From the NCBI RefSeq assembly GCF_003952385.1, contig NZ_CP034444.1, positions 4,849,001-4,913,000 on the forward strand: a stretch of 64,000 nt of DNA, written 5' to 3'. The position numbers were made by a program, and so were the translations under genes. Below are positions 36,192-43,153 of this stretch, in pieces; the first letter of the stretch is position 1; the number at the start of each line of letters is the position of its first letter. Below the pieces are notes generated by a model. The model saw only the letters and a program-made list of their open reading frames with translations, searched no databases and was not told where the DNA came from. This DNA comes from Mesorhizobium sp. M1D.F.Ca.ET.043.01.1.1. GTDB taxonomy: Bacteria; Pseudomonadota; Alphaproteobacteria; Rhizobiales; Rhizobiaceae.

Positions 36192-37094
36192 TCACCGCGC
36201 GGCCAAGGCGGCGTCGACGTCCTTTGCCAACGGGATCGCCGGCTGCGCGCCAGGCTTCAGGCAGGCGAGCGAGCCGGCGGCCGCGGCGCGCATGAGCGCC
36301 TTTTCGAGCGCAAGGCCGGACGCCAGGCCGGCGCCGAAATAGCCGCAAAAAGTGTCGCCGGCGCCGACCGTGTCGACCGGGGTGATCTTCAGCGCCGGGA
36401 CGGTGAGGAAATGGTCGGGCGTGGCGGCCAGCACGCCGTCGCCGCCGAGCGTGACGACGATCACGCGGCCGGTCTTCTGGGCATAGTCGCGCATCCGGGC
36501 CTGCCGGTCGCGCCCGGAGAGCGCCAGCGCCTCGCCATAAAGGTCGAACTCGGTCTCGTTGGCGACGGCGTAGTCGGCCCTGCCGAGGAAACCGGAGGCC
36601 TCGGCGCGGAAAGGCGCGGTGTTGAGCACGCTGACGGCGCCTGCCGCGCGCGCGGCGTCGAGCGCCGCTTCCACAGTCTGCAGCGGGATCTCATGCTGCA
36701 AGAGCACGACATCGCCTTTCTTCAGATAGGCCTTGGCAATGTCGCCGGGCAGAACCGAATCGTTGGCGCCCGGCACGACGGCGATGACGTTCTCGCCGTC
36801 GGCGCCGACCAGGATCAGCGCCGTGCCGGTCGAGGCGAAGCTCTCGCCGACGCCGGAGAGATCGACATTGCCGGCTTTCAGCAACGCCAGCGCCTCTGCG
36901 GCGAAGCTGTCCTTGCCGACGGCGCCCACCATGCGCACCTTGGCGCCGGCGCGGGCGGCGGCCAGAGCCTGATTGGCGCCCTTGCCGCCTGGCGCGGTGG
37001 CGAAACCGGAGCCGCGGACCGTCTCGCCGGGCTCCGGCAAGCGGTCGACATTGGCGATGAGGTCGAGGTTGATCGAGCCGACAACGATAATCAA
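36192..37094 (-). CDS. rbsK: Ribokinase (PfkB family)
   Basis: This 300-residue cytoplasmic kinase makes ribose 5-phosphate. The PfkB signature 1 region GSGFATAPGGKGANQALAAARAGA and signature 2 PVDTVGAGDTFCGYFGAGLA (catalytic Asp in GAGD) are intact, and INLDLIANVDRLPEPGE near the start is ribokinase-like. No ribose transporter is adjacent. The amidase gene follows six bases downstream. Confidence 0.9.
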   Translation of the reverse strand: MIIVVGSINLDLIANVDRLPEPGETVRGSGFATAPGGKGANQALAAARAGAKVRMVGAVGKDSFAAEALALLKAGNVDLSGVGESFASTGTALILVGADGENVIAVVPGANDSVLPGDIAKAYLKKGDVVLLQHEIPLQTVEAALDAARAAGAVSVLNTAPFRAEASGFLGRADYAVANETEFDLYGEALALSGRDRQARMRDYAQKTGRVIVVTLGGDGVLAATPDHFLTVPALKITPVDTVGAGDTFCGYFGAGLASGLALEKALMRAAAAGSLACLKPGAQPAIPLAKDVDAALAAR

Positions 37095-37184
37095 GAAGTG
37101 CCTCCTGCTGACTGCGCGGGAAGCTAGCCCGTAAGAGTGCCGGTTGCCAGCCCATTGAAGGGTTTCGCGTAAGCCGCCACGCTT

Positions 37185-38171
37185 TCATTCGCAGCGCACG
37201 GTGACCATGCCCTGATAGTTGCCGGCCGGAAAGATACCCGGCGACTTGGTGGCGGTGAGGTCGACCTGGATGGTGTGGGTACCGTTGATCACCCGCTGCG
37301 GCGAGCTGCCCGGGATGTCCGTGCCCGAGCCGTCCAGCCGGAAGACGGTGTCAAAGGTGACGTTCGTGTCGCCGCCGCTCGGCGCCGAGCTGAATGCGAT
37401 CGGTGGCGGAGCCGACACAGAATAGCAGTCGAGCAGGTTGAGGATCGTGCACAGAAGCGAGCTTGCGGTGATGGTGGCGCCGGCGCTCGACCCGCCCGCC
37501 TGCCTGGAGCCGAAGATGTTGATCGCCGGGTTCGCTTTCATCGTTCCCGAGGCGCCGATCACAATGGTGCAGCTGCCGACGATCGCCGCCTGGGCCGGCA
37601 GGCAGAGGCCGGCAAGCACTGCCGCCGCGATCAGCGCGCGGCTATTTCTTCTTCTTTTTCCTGTCATTGCCGGTTGTGCCTCTGATGCTCCAGCCTTCGT
37701 TGGCCCATCCAGTTGATGCGGCGGTGGCGGCGGCCGCGGGGCGGGGGCAGCCACGCTCCCCGTCTGGCCGTCGGCGCCGAGGCCCATCTTGAGGAGCTTC
37801 AACTCGAGCTGCAGACGCTCGACCTCGAGTTCGTAAAGGCGACTGCAATCGACGCGCTTCGGTGTCCGCCCGATCGGGACCACCACGCGGCCGTAAGTGG
37901 CGACGTCGCTGTTCGACTGGCTGTTGCTGTTACCGCGGATGACGCCAACATCCAGATAGGCGCCGCTGCCGGAAACGGCCGAGCGGCAGGTCGTGCCATC
38001 GGAAGCATGAACCTCGTCCTGGCCCTGGGGCAGGGTGACGCCGGGCAAGGTGAAACCCGTCTGGTTCTGGTTCAGGTTCAGGATATCCTCGGCAAACCCC
38101 TGACTGGCGACCGCCAAGGCGGGCAGCAGGGCAAGCGTCAGAACCTGCGATGCCCGAAGAACTTTCCGCAT
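37185..38171 (-). CDS. Fused ORF: secreted coiled-coil protein plus secreted pilin-like protein
   Basis: This 328-residue ORF appears to be two secreted proteins read as one. Part one (1-168) has a signal peptide (1-27, ending QGFAE), Cys62 and Cys109, a coil (LYELEVERLQLELKLLKMG) and a Pro-rich tail. Part two begins at an internal Met169 (base 37667) with a textbook second signal peptide (KRRRNSR, then ALIAAAVLAGLCLPAQA) and a beta-rich domain with SCTIVIG and the end FPAGNYQGMVTVRCE. That ending is shared with the pilin-like gene upstream. An internal signal peptide is not expected in one protein. A second frame offers an alternative end for part one (see findings). Confidence 0.6.
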   Translation of the reverse strand: MRKVLRASQVLTLALLPALAVASQGFAEDILNLNQNQTGFTLPGVTLPQGQDEVHASDGTTCRSAVSGSGAYLDVGVIRGNSNSQSNSDVATYGRVVVPIGRTPKRVDCSRLYELEVERLQLELKLLKMGLGADGQTGSVAAPAPRPPPPPHQLDGPTKAGASEAQPAMTGKRRRNSRALIAAAVLAGLCLPAQAAIVGSCTIVIGASGTMKANPAINIFGSRQAGGSSAGATITASSLLCTILNLLDCYSVSAPPPIAFSSAPSGGDTNVTFDTVFRLDGSGTDIPGSSPQRVINGTHTIQVDLTATKSPGIFPAGNYQGMVTVRCE

Positions 38172-38530
38172 ATCTGTGCCCTTATCTGCGTCTGCTCGCT
38201 TGGAAAGGGGATACTCTCGGTACAGATACGCACTTTACGCTCGTTGGCGCCGTCGAACGGAACGACCACCAGAACCGGACGCGACGCCTGGCCGGCCAGG
38301 AGGAAGGCGCTCGGCGTGATCCTGGCGTCGATCGGCCGGAAATCCTGGTCATAGACATGAATTTCGACGCGTATGCGCCGGTCGTAGGGGTTGCCGGGGA
38401 AGACCCGCACCGCGAAGGCGTCGGTGAAGGACCTCACCTCGCCCCGCATCGGCGTCATCGACTGGCCCGTTGCAGCAATGGGTGACAGCACGGCGATCAG
38501 CCCCGCCGCCAGGATTCCAATCGTTCTCAA
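38138..38530 (-). CDS. Single-domain PapD-like (pilus chaperone-like) secreted protein
   Basis: This 130-residue periplasmic protein has a signal peptide (about 1-22, ending ATGQS) and one beta-sandwich domain: RIRVEIHVYDQDFRPIDARITPSAFLLAG, then RPVLVVVPFDGANERKVRICTES, resembling the N-terminal domain of pilus chaperones. The second PapD domain is absent. The start is TTG at 38530, six bases after AAAGGAG; the upstream in-frame reading comes only from the frameshifted pilin-like gene. It overlaps the next ORF by 34 bases. Family assignment is tentative. Confidence 0.6.
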   Translation of the reverse strand: MRTIGILAAGLIAVLSPIAATGQSMTPMRGEVRSFTDAFAVRVFPGNPYDRRIRVEIHVYDQDFRPIDARITPSAFLLAGQASRPVLVVVPFDGANERKVRICTESIPFPSEQTQIRAQICGKFFGHRRF

Positions 38531-38553
38531 GGACGGCTCCTTTCGCGGGAGGG

Positions 38554-39025
38554 CTATTCGCAGCGCAGCGTCACGGTTGCCTGGTAGTTGCCGGCGGAGA
38601 AGCGGTTCGTGCCGCTCTTTGGTGCCGGCAAGATTGACCGCGACCGTCGATGTGCCCGGTACCGTCAGCGCCGTCGCGGTGCCGGTCTCTGCAATGGTCT
38701 GCGCGCCGGAGGTGGCGAAGGTCGGGGTCCATGTCGTGGCCGTGGTGTCCGCGGCAGGCACCGTGGTGGTGGTGACCGGATCGACGCTGAGCGTGACGCC
38801 GCCGGTGGTATCGACCTGGGCGCTGCCGGCCGAACCGCCGGCATTGTGGGAGCTCAGCGACTGGAGATTGCTGCTGACGGTCATCGTGCCGTTGGAGTTG
38901 ATCGTGATCGTGCAAGTGGCGGTGATAGTGCCATTGAACAGCACGTTCCCGGTGGCTGCCGATGCAGCCTGGCCGGTGCAGGCGGCCAGCAGGCTCGCGG
39001 CCACCACGGCGCGAAAGAACTTCAT
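38554..39025 (-). pseudogene. Secreted pilin-like beta-sandwich protein with a 1-base insertion near the 3' end
   Basis: A signal peptide (MKFFRAVVAASLLAACTGQAASA) precedes a Thr/Ser/Ala-rich beta domain of about 130 residues with TATCTITIN and TVAVNLAGTK. Just after LAGTK the frame shifts: one A too many in an AAA run (about 38625). In the other frame the end reads SGTNRFSAGNYQATVTLRCE and then stops at 38554, giving a 156-residue protein. That ending matches the paralogue at 37185-37667. In the given sequence the ORF instead runs on into the PapD-like gene. The pair of Cys residues (TCT, RCE) recalls pilins and spore-coat-U-like domains. Confidence 0.7.
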
Positions 39026-39136
39026 TGGGGACCCCTCTTTCGAGCCGGAGAGTGCGGCTCAATATAGAGGCATCATCCCTTTGGCATGGTTAATTTAGCG
39101 TTAAGTGGAATAACGACGGCAAGCAACTTGCAATAT

Positions 39137-39166
39137 AACCGGCGAAACCAGAGGTTGTCGCCGGTT
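39137..39166. promoter_or_regulatory. Hairpin/inverted repeat upstream of the pilin-like cluster
   Basis: AACCGGCGA-AACC faces GGTTGTCGCCGGTT around an AGA loop, with one bulged base. It lies about 110 bases before the start of the cluster and 97 bases after the end of the ada-type gene on the same strand. It may be an operator for the cluster. Confidence 0.4.
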
Positions 39167-39262
39167 GCATTCCGCAGACATACCAGACGATTTGTTTCGA
39201 TTATACTTGCTTATATTCCGATCCACGGTTTTTCGCAATGGTGGGGCGGAAAAATCGAGGTT

Positions 39263-40168
39263 TCAGGACGCCACCTGTCCCGCCTCCCAGCCAAGGATGG
39301 CGCGCTTGCGCGTCAGGCCCCAGTGGTAGCCCGTCAGGTCGCCGGACTTGCCGAGCGCGCGATGGCAAGGAACGACGAAGGACATCGGATTGGCGCCGAC
39401 GGCCGCGCCGACGGCCCGGCTGGCGCTGGGACGGCCGATGCTTGCCGCGATCGAGGAATAGGTACAGGCCTTGCCCATCGGGATGCGCAGCAGCGCCTCC
39501 CAGACGCGCAGCTGGAAATCGGTGCCGATCATCACCACGCGCAGCGGCTGGTCGGCACGCCAGAGCGTCGGATCGAAGACGCGCGCGGCGTAGGGCTGGG
39601 TGGCCGACATATCCTCAACGTAGCTGGCGTTCGGCCACCGGCCGGACATGTCGGCGAAGGCGGCCCGCTCGCCGCCGGCATCGCAGAAGGCGAGGCCGGC
39701 GAGCCCGCGGTCGGTCACCATGATGAGCGCGATGCCGAAGGGCGAGATGTGGTAGCCATAGCTGATGGTGAGGCCGGCGCCGCGGGTCTTGTAGTCGCCG
39801 GGCGACATCGCCTCATGGGTGACGAAGAGGTCGTGCAGCCGGCCGGGGCCGGACATGCCGAGCTCGAACGAGGTTTCCAGCAGCGGCATGCCGGAATCGA
39901 GCAACCTGCGGGCATGGTCGAGCGTCACGGCCTGCAGGAAGGCCTTGGGCGAAAGGCCGGCCCAGCGCGTGAACAGTTTCTGCAGGCCGGTCGGGGTCTC
40001 GCCGACGGCTTCGGCCAGGGTCTCGAGCGAGGGCTGGTCGCGGTAGTCGAGGCTGATCTTCTCGATGGCGCGGCGCACGACTTCGTAGTCGCTGCCTTCG
40101 GGCGTGATGTCGTTCTCGAGGATCGCCGTCGGTTTCATCAACGTATTCATGGTCATCTGGGCGTTCAT
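39263..40168 (-). CDS. Ada-like AraC HTH and O6-methylguanine-DNA methyltransferase fusion
   Basis: This is a 301-residue protein combining an AraC-type helix-turn-helix (about 25-115: SLETLAEAVGETPTGLQKLFTRWAGLSPKAFLQ) with a C-terminal methyltransferase domain whose acceptor is C268 in VVPCHRALGK. The zinc-binding N-terminal Ada domain that senses methylphosphotriesters is absent, so it probably repairs O6-methylguanine without the classical switch. GGAGA lies 7 bases before the ATG at 40168. The 15-base unit holding the ribosome-binding site and ATG is duplicated, so 40183 is an in-frame alternative start. Confidence 0.85.
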   Translation of the reverse strand: MNAQMTMNTLMKPTAILENDITPEGSDYEVVRRAIEKISLDYRDQPSLETLAEAVGETPTGLQKLFTRWAGLSPKAFLQAVTLDHARRLLDSGMPLLETSFELGMSGPGRLHDLFVTHEAMSPGDYKTRGAGLTISYGYHISPFGIALIMVTDRGLAGLAFCDAGGERAAFADMSGRWPNASYVEDMSATQPYAARVFDPTLWRADQPLRVVMIGTDFQLRVWEALLRIPMGKACTYSSIAASIGRPSASRAVGAAVGANPMSFVVPCHRALGKSGDLTGYHWGLTRKRAILGWEAGQVAS

Positions 40169-40298
40169 GGCAATATCTCCCATGGCAATATCTCGTTGAC
40201 CGCGAATATCGGTCTTCCGGCGCTTCGCAACCACCCGAAACTTGCCTTCCCGCAAGGTCGGCAGGCTGTTGCGTTGTCGGTTCTCTGAAACGCCGGGT

Positions 40299-40793
40299 TC
40301 AGCGCGTCTTGGCGGTCGCCAGCGCGCGCGAAAAGGCAGTCGCGAAACTTTCGCGGGAGCCGGGGTCGAGGAAAGACCCGATCGAAACGCTTCTGCCCTG
40401 CGCCTCGACGGCCATCCGGGTGATGCCGATCTCGGCGTGGCGGGCGATCGAAAACCGGGTCCAGAACGGGTTGAAGCGATGATCCTCGAAACGGCCCGAC
40501 GGCGCCGTCTTGCGGATGTCGAGACGCGTGCGCGAAACCGATATTTCCTCGCGGGCACGGGCCGCTCGGTAGTTGATGCGGAAGGCGACATAGACGCCAA
40601 TCACATCCAACCCGAAGAAGCCGAAGACCGGCCATGCGCCATGAGCCAGGAAGATCGCGCCGGTGACTGCCCAACCGAACATGAGGGCTCCCATCAGGAT
40701 CAAAAAACCGGTCCGGCCAAGGGAACGATGCGGCGTCAGCAAAACCTCGAAGAACGGCTTGTCGGCTTCGAACGAGGCGTTTGTGTCGCTCAT
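40299..40793 (-). CDS. DUF2244 membrane protein
   Basis: This 164-residue inner-membrane protein has two adjacent hydrophobic helices (about 27-47 and 51-71) and a cytoplasmic C-terminal domain. DUF2244 is recognised from FFEVLLTPHRSLGRTGFLILMG, the FGLDVIGVYVAFRINYRAARAREEI segment and RFNPFWTRFSI. The function is unknown. It is divergent from nth with 22 bases between starts, so the two promoters must overlap. Confidence 0.82.
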   Translation of the reverse strand: MSDTNASFEADKPFFEVLLTPHRSLGRTGFLILMGALMFGWAVTGAIFLAHGAWPVFGFFGLDVIGVYVAFRINYRAARAREEISVSRTRLDIRKTAPSGRFEDHRFNPFWTRFSIARHAEIGITRMAVEAQGRSVSIGSFLDPGSRESFATAFSRALATAKTR

Positions 40794-40815
40794 GAGGGAA
40801 TATTATAGGGAGGGA

Positions 40816-41622
40816 ATGGCGCTTCCCAAGTCCAAAAATTCCTTGCCCGTCAAAAAGCCATCTGCCTCCGCCTCAGGCGGCGGCGCGAAAGCAAAGGCGC
40901 CGTCGCGGAAGCGCGGGCCGCGCTCGCTCTATAGTCCAGCCGAGGTGCATGAGATTTTCCGGCGCTTTTCCGTGCAGCGGCCGGAGCCGAAGGGCGAGCT
41001 TGACTACATCAATCCCTTCACGCTGCTGATCGCGGTGGTGCTGTCGGCGCAGGCAACCGATGCCGGCGTCAACAAGGCGACGAAGCCGCTGTTTGCGGCG
41101 GCCGATACGCCGCAGAAGATGCTGGCGCTCGGCGAGGCCAAGGTCGGCGACTATATCCGCACCATCGGGCTTTGGCGCAACAAGGCCAAGAACGTGATCG
41201 CGCTCTCAAAGGCGCTGATCGACGACCATGCCGGCAAGGTGCCGGAGGACCGCGACGAGCTGGTCAAGCTGCCGGGCGTGGGGCGCAAGACCGCCAATGT
41301 CGTGCTCAACGTCGCCTTCGGCCAGCATACGATGGCGGTCGACACGCATATCTTCCGCATCGGCAATCGGATCGGGCTGGCACCCGGCAAGACGCCGGAA
41401 CAGGTCGAGCAGGGGCTCCTGAAGGTCATCCCGGACGAATATATGCGCCACGCGCATCACTGGCTGATCCTGCATGGACGCTATGTCTGCAAGGCGCGCA
41501 AGCCGGACTGCCCGGCCTGCGTGATCGCCGACATCTGCAAATCCAGGGAAAAGACCACCGACGTGCCGGCGCCGCTGGTGCCGATCGCCCCGCTGCAGGA
41601 GACGCTTGCGGAGGTTCAATAG
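40816..41622 (+). CDS. nth: Endonuclease III
   Basis: This 268-residue base-excision repair glycosylase/AP lyase acts on oxidised pyrimidines. The helix-hairpin-helix LPGVGRKTANVVLN, with the catalytic Lys in the preceding helix region, and VDTHIFRIGNRIGL with the catalytic Asp are intact. The [4Fe-4S] loop CKARKPDCPACVIADIC has all four Cys. The N-terminal 45 residues are basic and Ser/Lys-rich. AGGGAGGGA precedes the ATG at 40816. Its end overlaps the convergent DUF2214 gene by seven bases. Confidence 0.95.
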   Translation: MALPKSKNSLPVKKPSASASGGGAKAKAPSRKRGPRSLYSPAEVHEIFRRFSVQRPEPKGELDYINPFTLLIAVVLSAQATDAGVNKATKPLFAAADTPQKMLALGEAKVGDYIRTIGLWRNKAKNVIALSKALIDDHAGKVPEDRDELVKLPGVGRKTANVVLNVAFGQHTMAVDTHIFRIGNRIGLAPGKTPEQVEQGLLKVIPDEYMRHAHHWLILHGRYVCKARKPDCPACVIADICKSREKTTDVPAPLVPIAPLQETLAEVQ

Positions 41623-42071
41623 CCGTAGCCGCGCGCCATGGCCGCGGCAAAGACAGGAATGAGCAGGAAGATGAAGCCCTCGGCGCGGACATAGTTCCTC
41701 ACCGAGGCGAGTTCGGACGCCGGCACCGAGAAAGAGGGATTGCCGCTCGCCTGCCTGCTCCATGAGATGAAGCGCATCGTGGGAACGATCGACAGCAGGC
41801 CGACGATGATGAAGGCCGCCATCTTTGCCCAGAACACCCAGTTGTAGACGTAGAACTCCCAGCCTTTCAGACCGAAGAACACCCTGCAGATGCCAACGAT
41901 GACGATCAGCGCCGCGATGATGCCGTAGTGGCGGTCGATGCCGGCAAGGCGCTTGAGCGTCGCCGCTCCCAGGTCGCCGCGCACCAGCACGAACTCGGCG
42001 CCGATGATGCCGGCCAGCGAGAACACCAGAAGGTGATGGGCGATCGCCAGCAGAAGGTCGGTGGTTTCCAT
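41616..42071 (-). CDS. DUF2214 family membrane protein
   Basis: This 151-residue inner-membrane protein has four hydrophobic helices. The features of DUF2214 are HHLLVFSLAGIIGAEFVLVRGDL near the start, the RVFFGLKGWEFYVYNWVFWAKMAAFIIVGLLS segment and PTMRFISW. Function is unknown. AAGGAAG lies upstream of the ATG. It converges on nth with a seven-base overlap of coding ends. Confidence 0.85.
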   Translation of the reverse strand: METTDLLLAIAHHLLVFSLAGIIGAEFVLVRGDLGAATLKRLAGIDRHYGIIAALIVIVGICRVFFGLKGWEFYVYNWVFWAKMAAFIIVGLLSIVPTMRFISWSRQASGNPSFSVPASELASVRNYVRAEGFIFLLIPVFAAAMARGYGY

Positions 42072-42213
42072 GGTTCTTCCTTTGGTCGAAGAGCGCGAGT
42101 GCTGAATCAGTCTTCAGCAATTGCAAAGTAGCATCGCGAGGCAGAATCCCATACGCGCAACCTGACCATAAGCGTCGTTGACGCCATCTGCCGGCAGTCT
42201 ATTGCTTTGAACC

Positions 42214-42444
42214 ATGAGCCGACTGAAGCGCGCCCTCAATCCGATGCCTGAAGACGTTCGGGCCGTACTCGCGGAACGGGGACTTACGGCCGCCTATGAT
42301 GTGCGGCCGGATTATCAGCGGAACGACTATCCCGGCTGGATCGCCCGCGCCAAACGCCCTGATACGAGGCAGAAGCGGCTTGACCAGATGCTCGACGAGC
42401 TGGCGCGCGGCGGCGTCTACATGAACATGGCCTGGCGCGGCTGA
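42214..42444 (+). CDS. YdeI/OmpD-associated-like small protein
   Basis: This is a 76-residue soluble protein similar to the C-terminal part of YdeI family proteins, where the pattern is Y..WI..AKR.DTR..R....L..L..G. Here this is seen as DYPGWIARAKRPDTRQKRLDQMLDELARGG. The full YdeI protein is about twice as long, so this may be a short family member. No function is known. It stands alone between divergent and parallel genes. Confidence 0.75.
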   Translation: MSRLKRALNPMPEDVRAVLAERGLTAAYDVRPDYQRNDYPGWIARAKRPDTRQKRLDQMLDELARGGVYMNMAWRG

Positions 42445-42559
42445 AGCCGGTCCTCCGGCGTTTTGCCTGCCTTGCTTGCCTCTGGAAGATGGCTCGCGCC
42501 ATCCTGGCCCTTGTTCGAACATGCTGGTTTGCTAAGCGCTTCCGCCTCAACAGAGGTGA

Positions 42560-43123
42560 ATGGGCATGAGCATTGGAAGGGAAGCCGGCGTGCCGATCCA
42601 GGAGACGGCGCGGACCATCCTGCGGGCGCACCGGCTCGACGATTTCGAGACCTATGTCGCCATGTGGGCTGACCCCGGGGTCACCCGCTTCATCGGCGGC
42701 AAGCCGCGCACCCGCGAGGAAAGCTGGTTGCGCTTCCTGCGTCATGCCGGCCTCTGGTCGCTGCTTGGCTATGGGTTCTGGGCGATAGAGCACAAGGCGA
42801 CAGGCCACTTCATCGGCGAGGCCGGGTTCCATGACCTGAAGCGCGAGATCGAGCCCTCGATCGAAGGTGTGCCGGAAGCCGGCTGGGCACTGGCGTCGAC
42901 CGCGCATGGCCAGGGACTGGCAAGCGAAGTCGTCGGCCGCATCGTCGCCTGGGCAGACGTGGTGTTCGGGCGAGCCAGGACGGTCTGCATCATCGATCCC
43001 GACAACGGCGCTTCGCTCAAGGTGGCAGAGAAGAACGGCTATCGCGAAATCCTGCGGACCAGCTATCACGACAAGCCGACGATCCTGCTGGAGCGGTGGG
43101 CCGGAGGCGAGCCTAGACCGTAG
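42560..43123 (+). CDS. GNAT family N-acetyltransferase (RimJ/RimL-like)
   Basis: This is a 187-residue acetyl-CoA-dependent acetyltransferase. The GNAT fold is visible from TILRAHRLDDFETYVAMWADPGVTRFIGGK, the beta4 segment FWAIEHKATGHFIGEAGFHDL and the acetyl-CoA region GWALASTAHGQGLASEVVGRIVAWAD, with CIIDPDNGASLKVAEKNGY near the end. The target amine is unknown. Two in-frame ATGs are available (42560 and 42566). AGAGGTGA precedes the first. Confidence 0.87.
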   Translation: MGMSIGREAGVPIQETARTILRAHRLDDFETYVAMWADPGVTRFIGGKPRTREESWLRFLRHAGLWSLLGYGFWAIEHKATGHFIGEAGFHDLKREIEPSIEGVPEAGWALASTAHGQGLASEVVGRIVAWADVVFGRARTVCIIDPDNGASLKVAEKNGYREILRTSYHDKPTILLERWAGGEPRP

Positions 43124-43153
43124 GTGCCAGGCGGGAGGGAACCGCGGGCTGCG

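Noticed and set aside
35080..36342. 420-residue plus-strand open frame over the amidase gene
   Set aside because: Antisense shadow of an amidase with an intact signature sequence.
37185..39025. Complete chaperone-usher pilus operon
   Set aside because: No usher-sized outer-membrane protein and no second chaperone domain are present in or next to the cluster.
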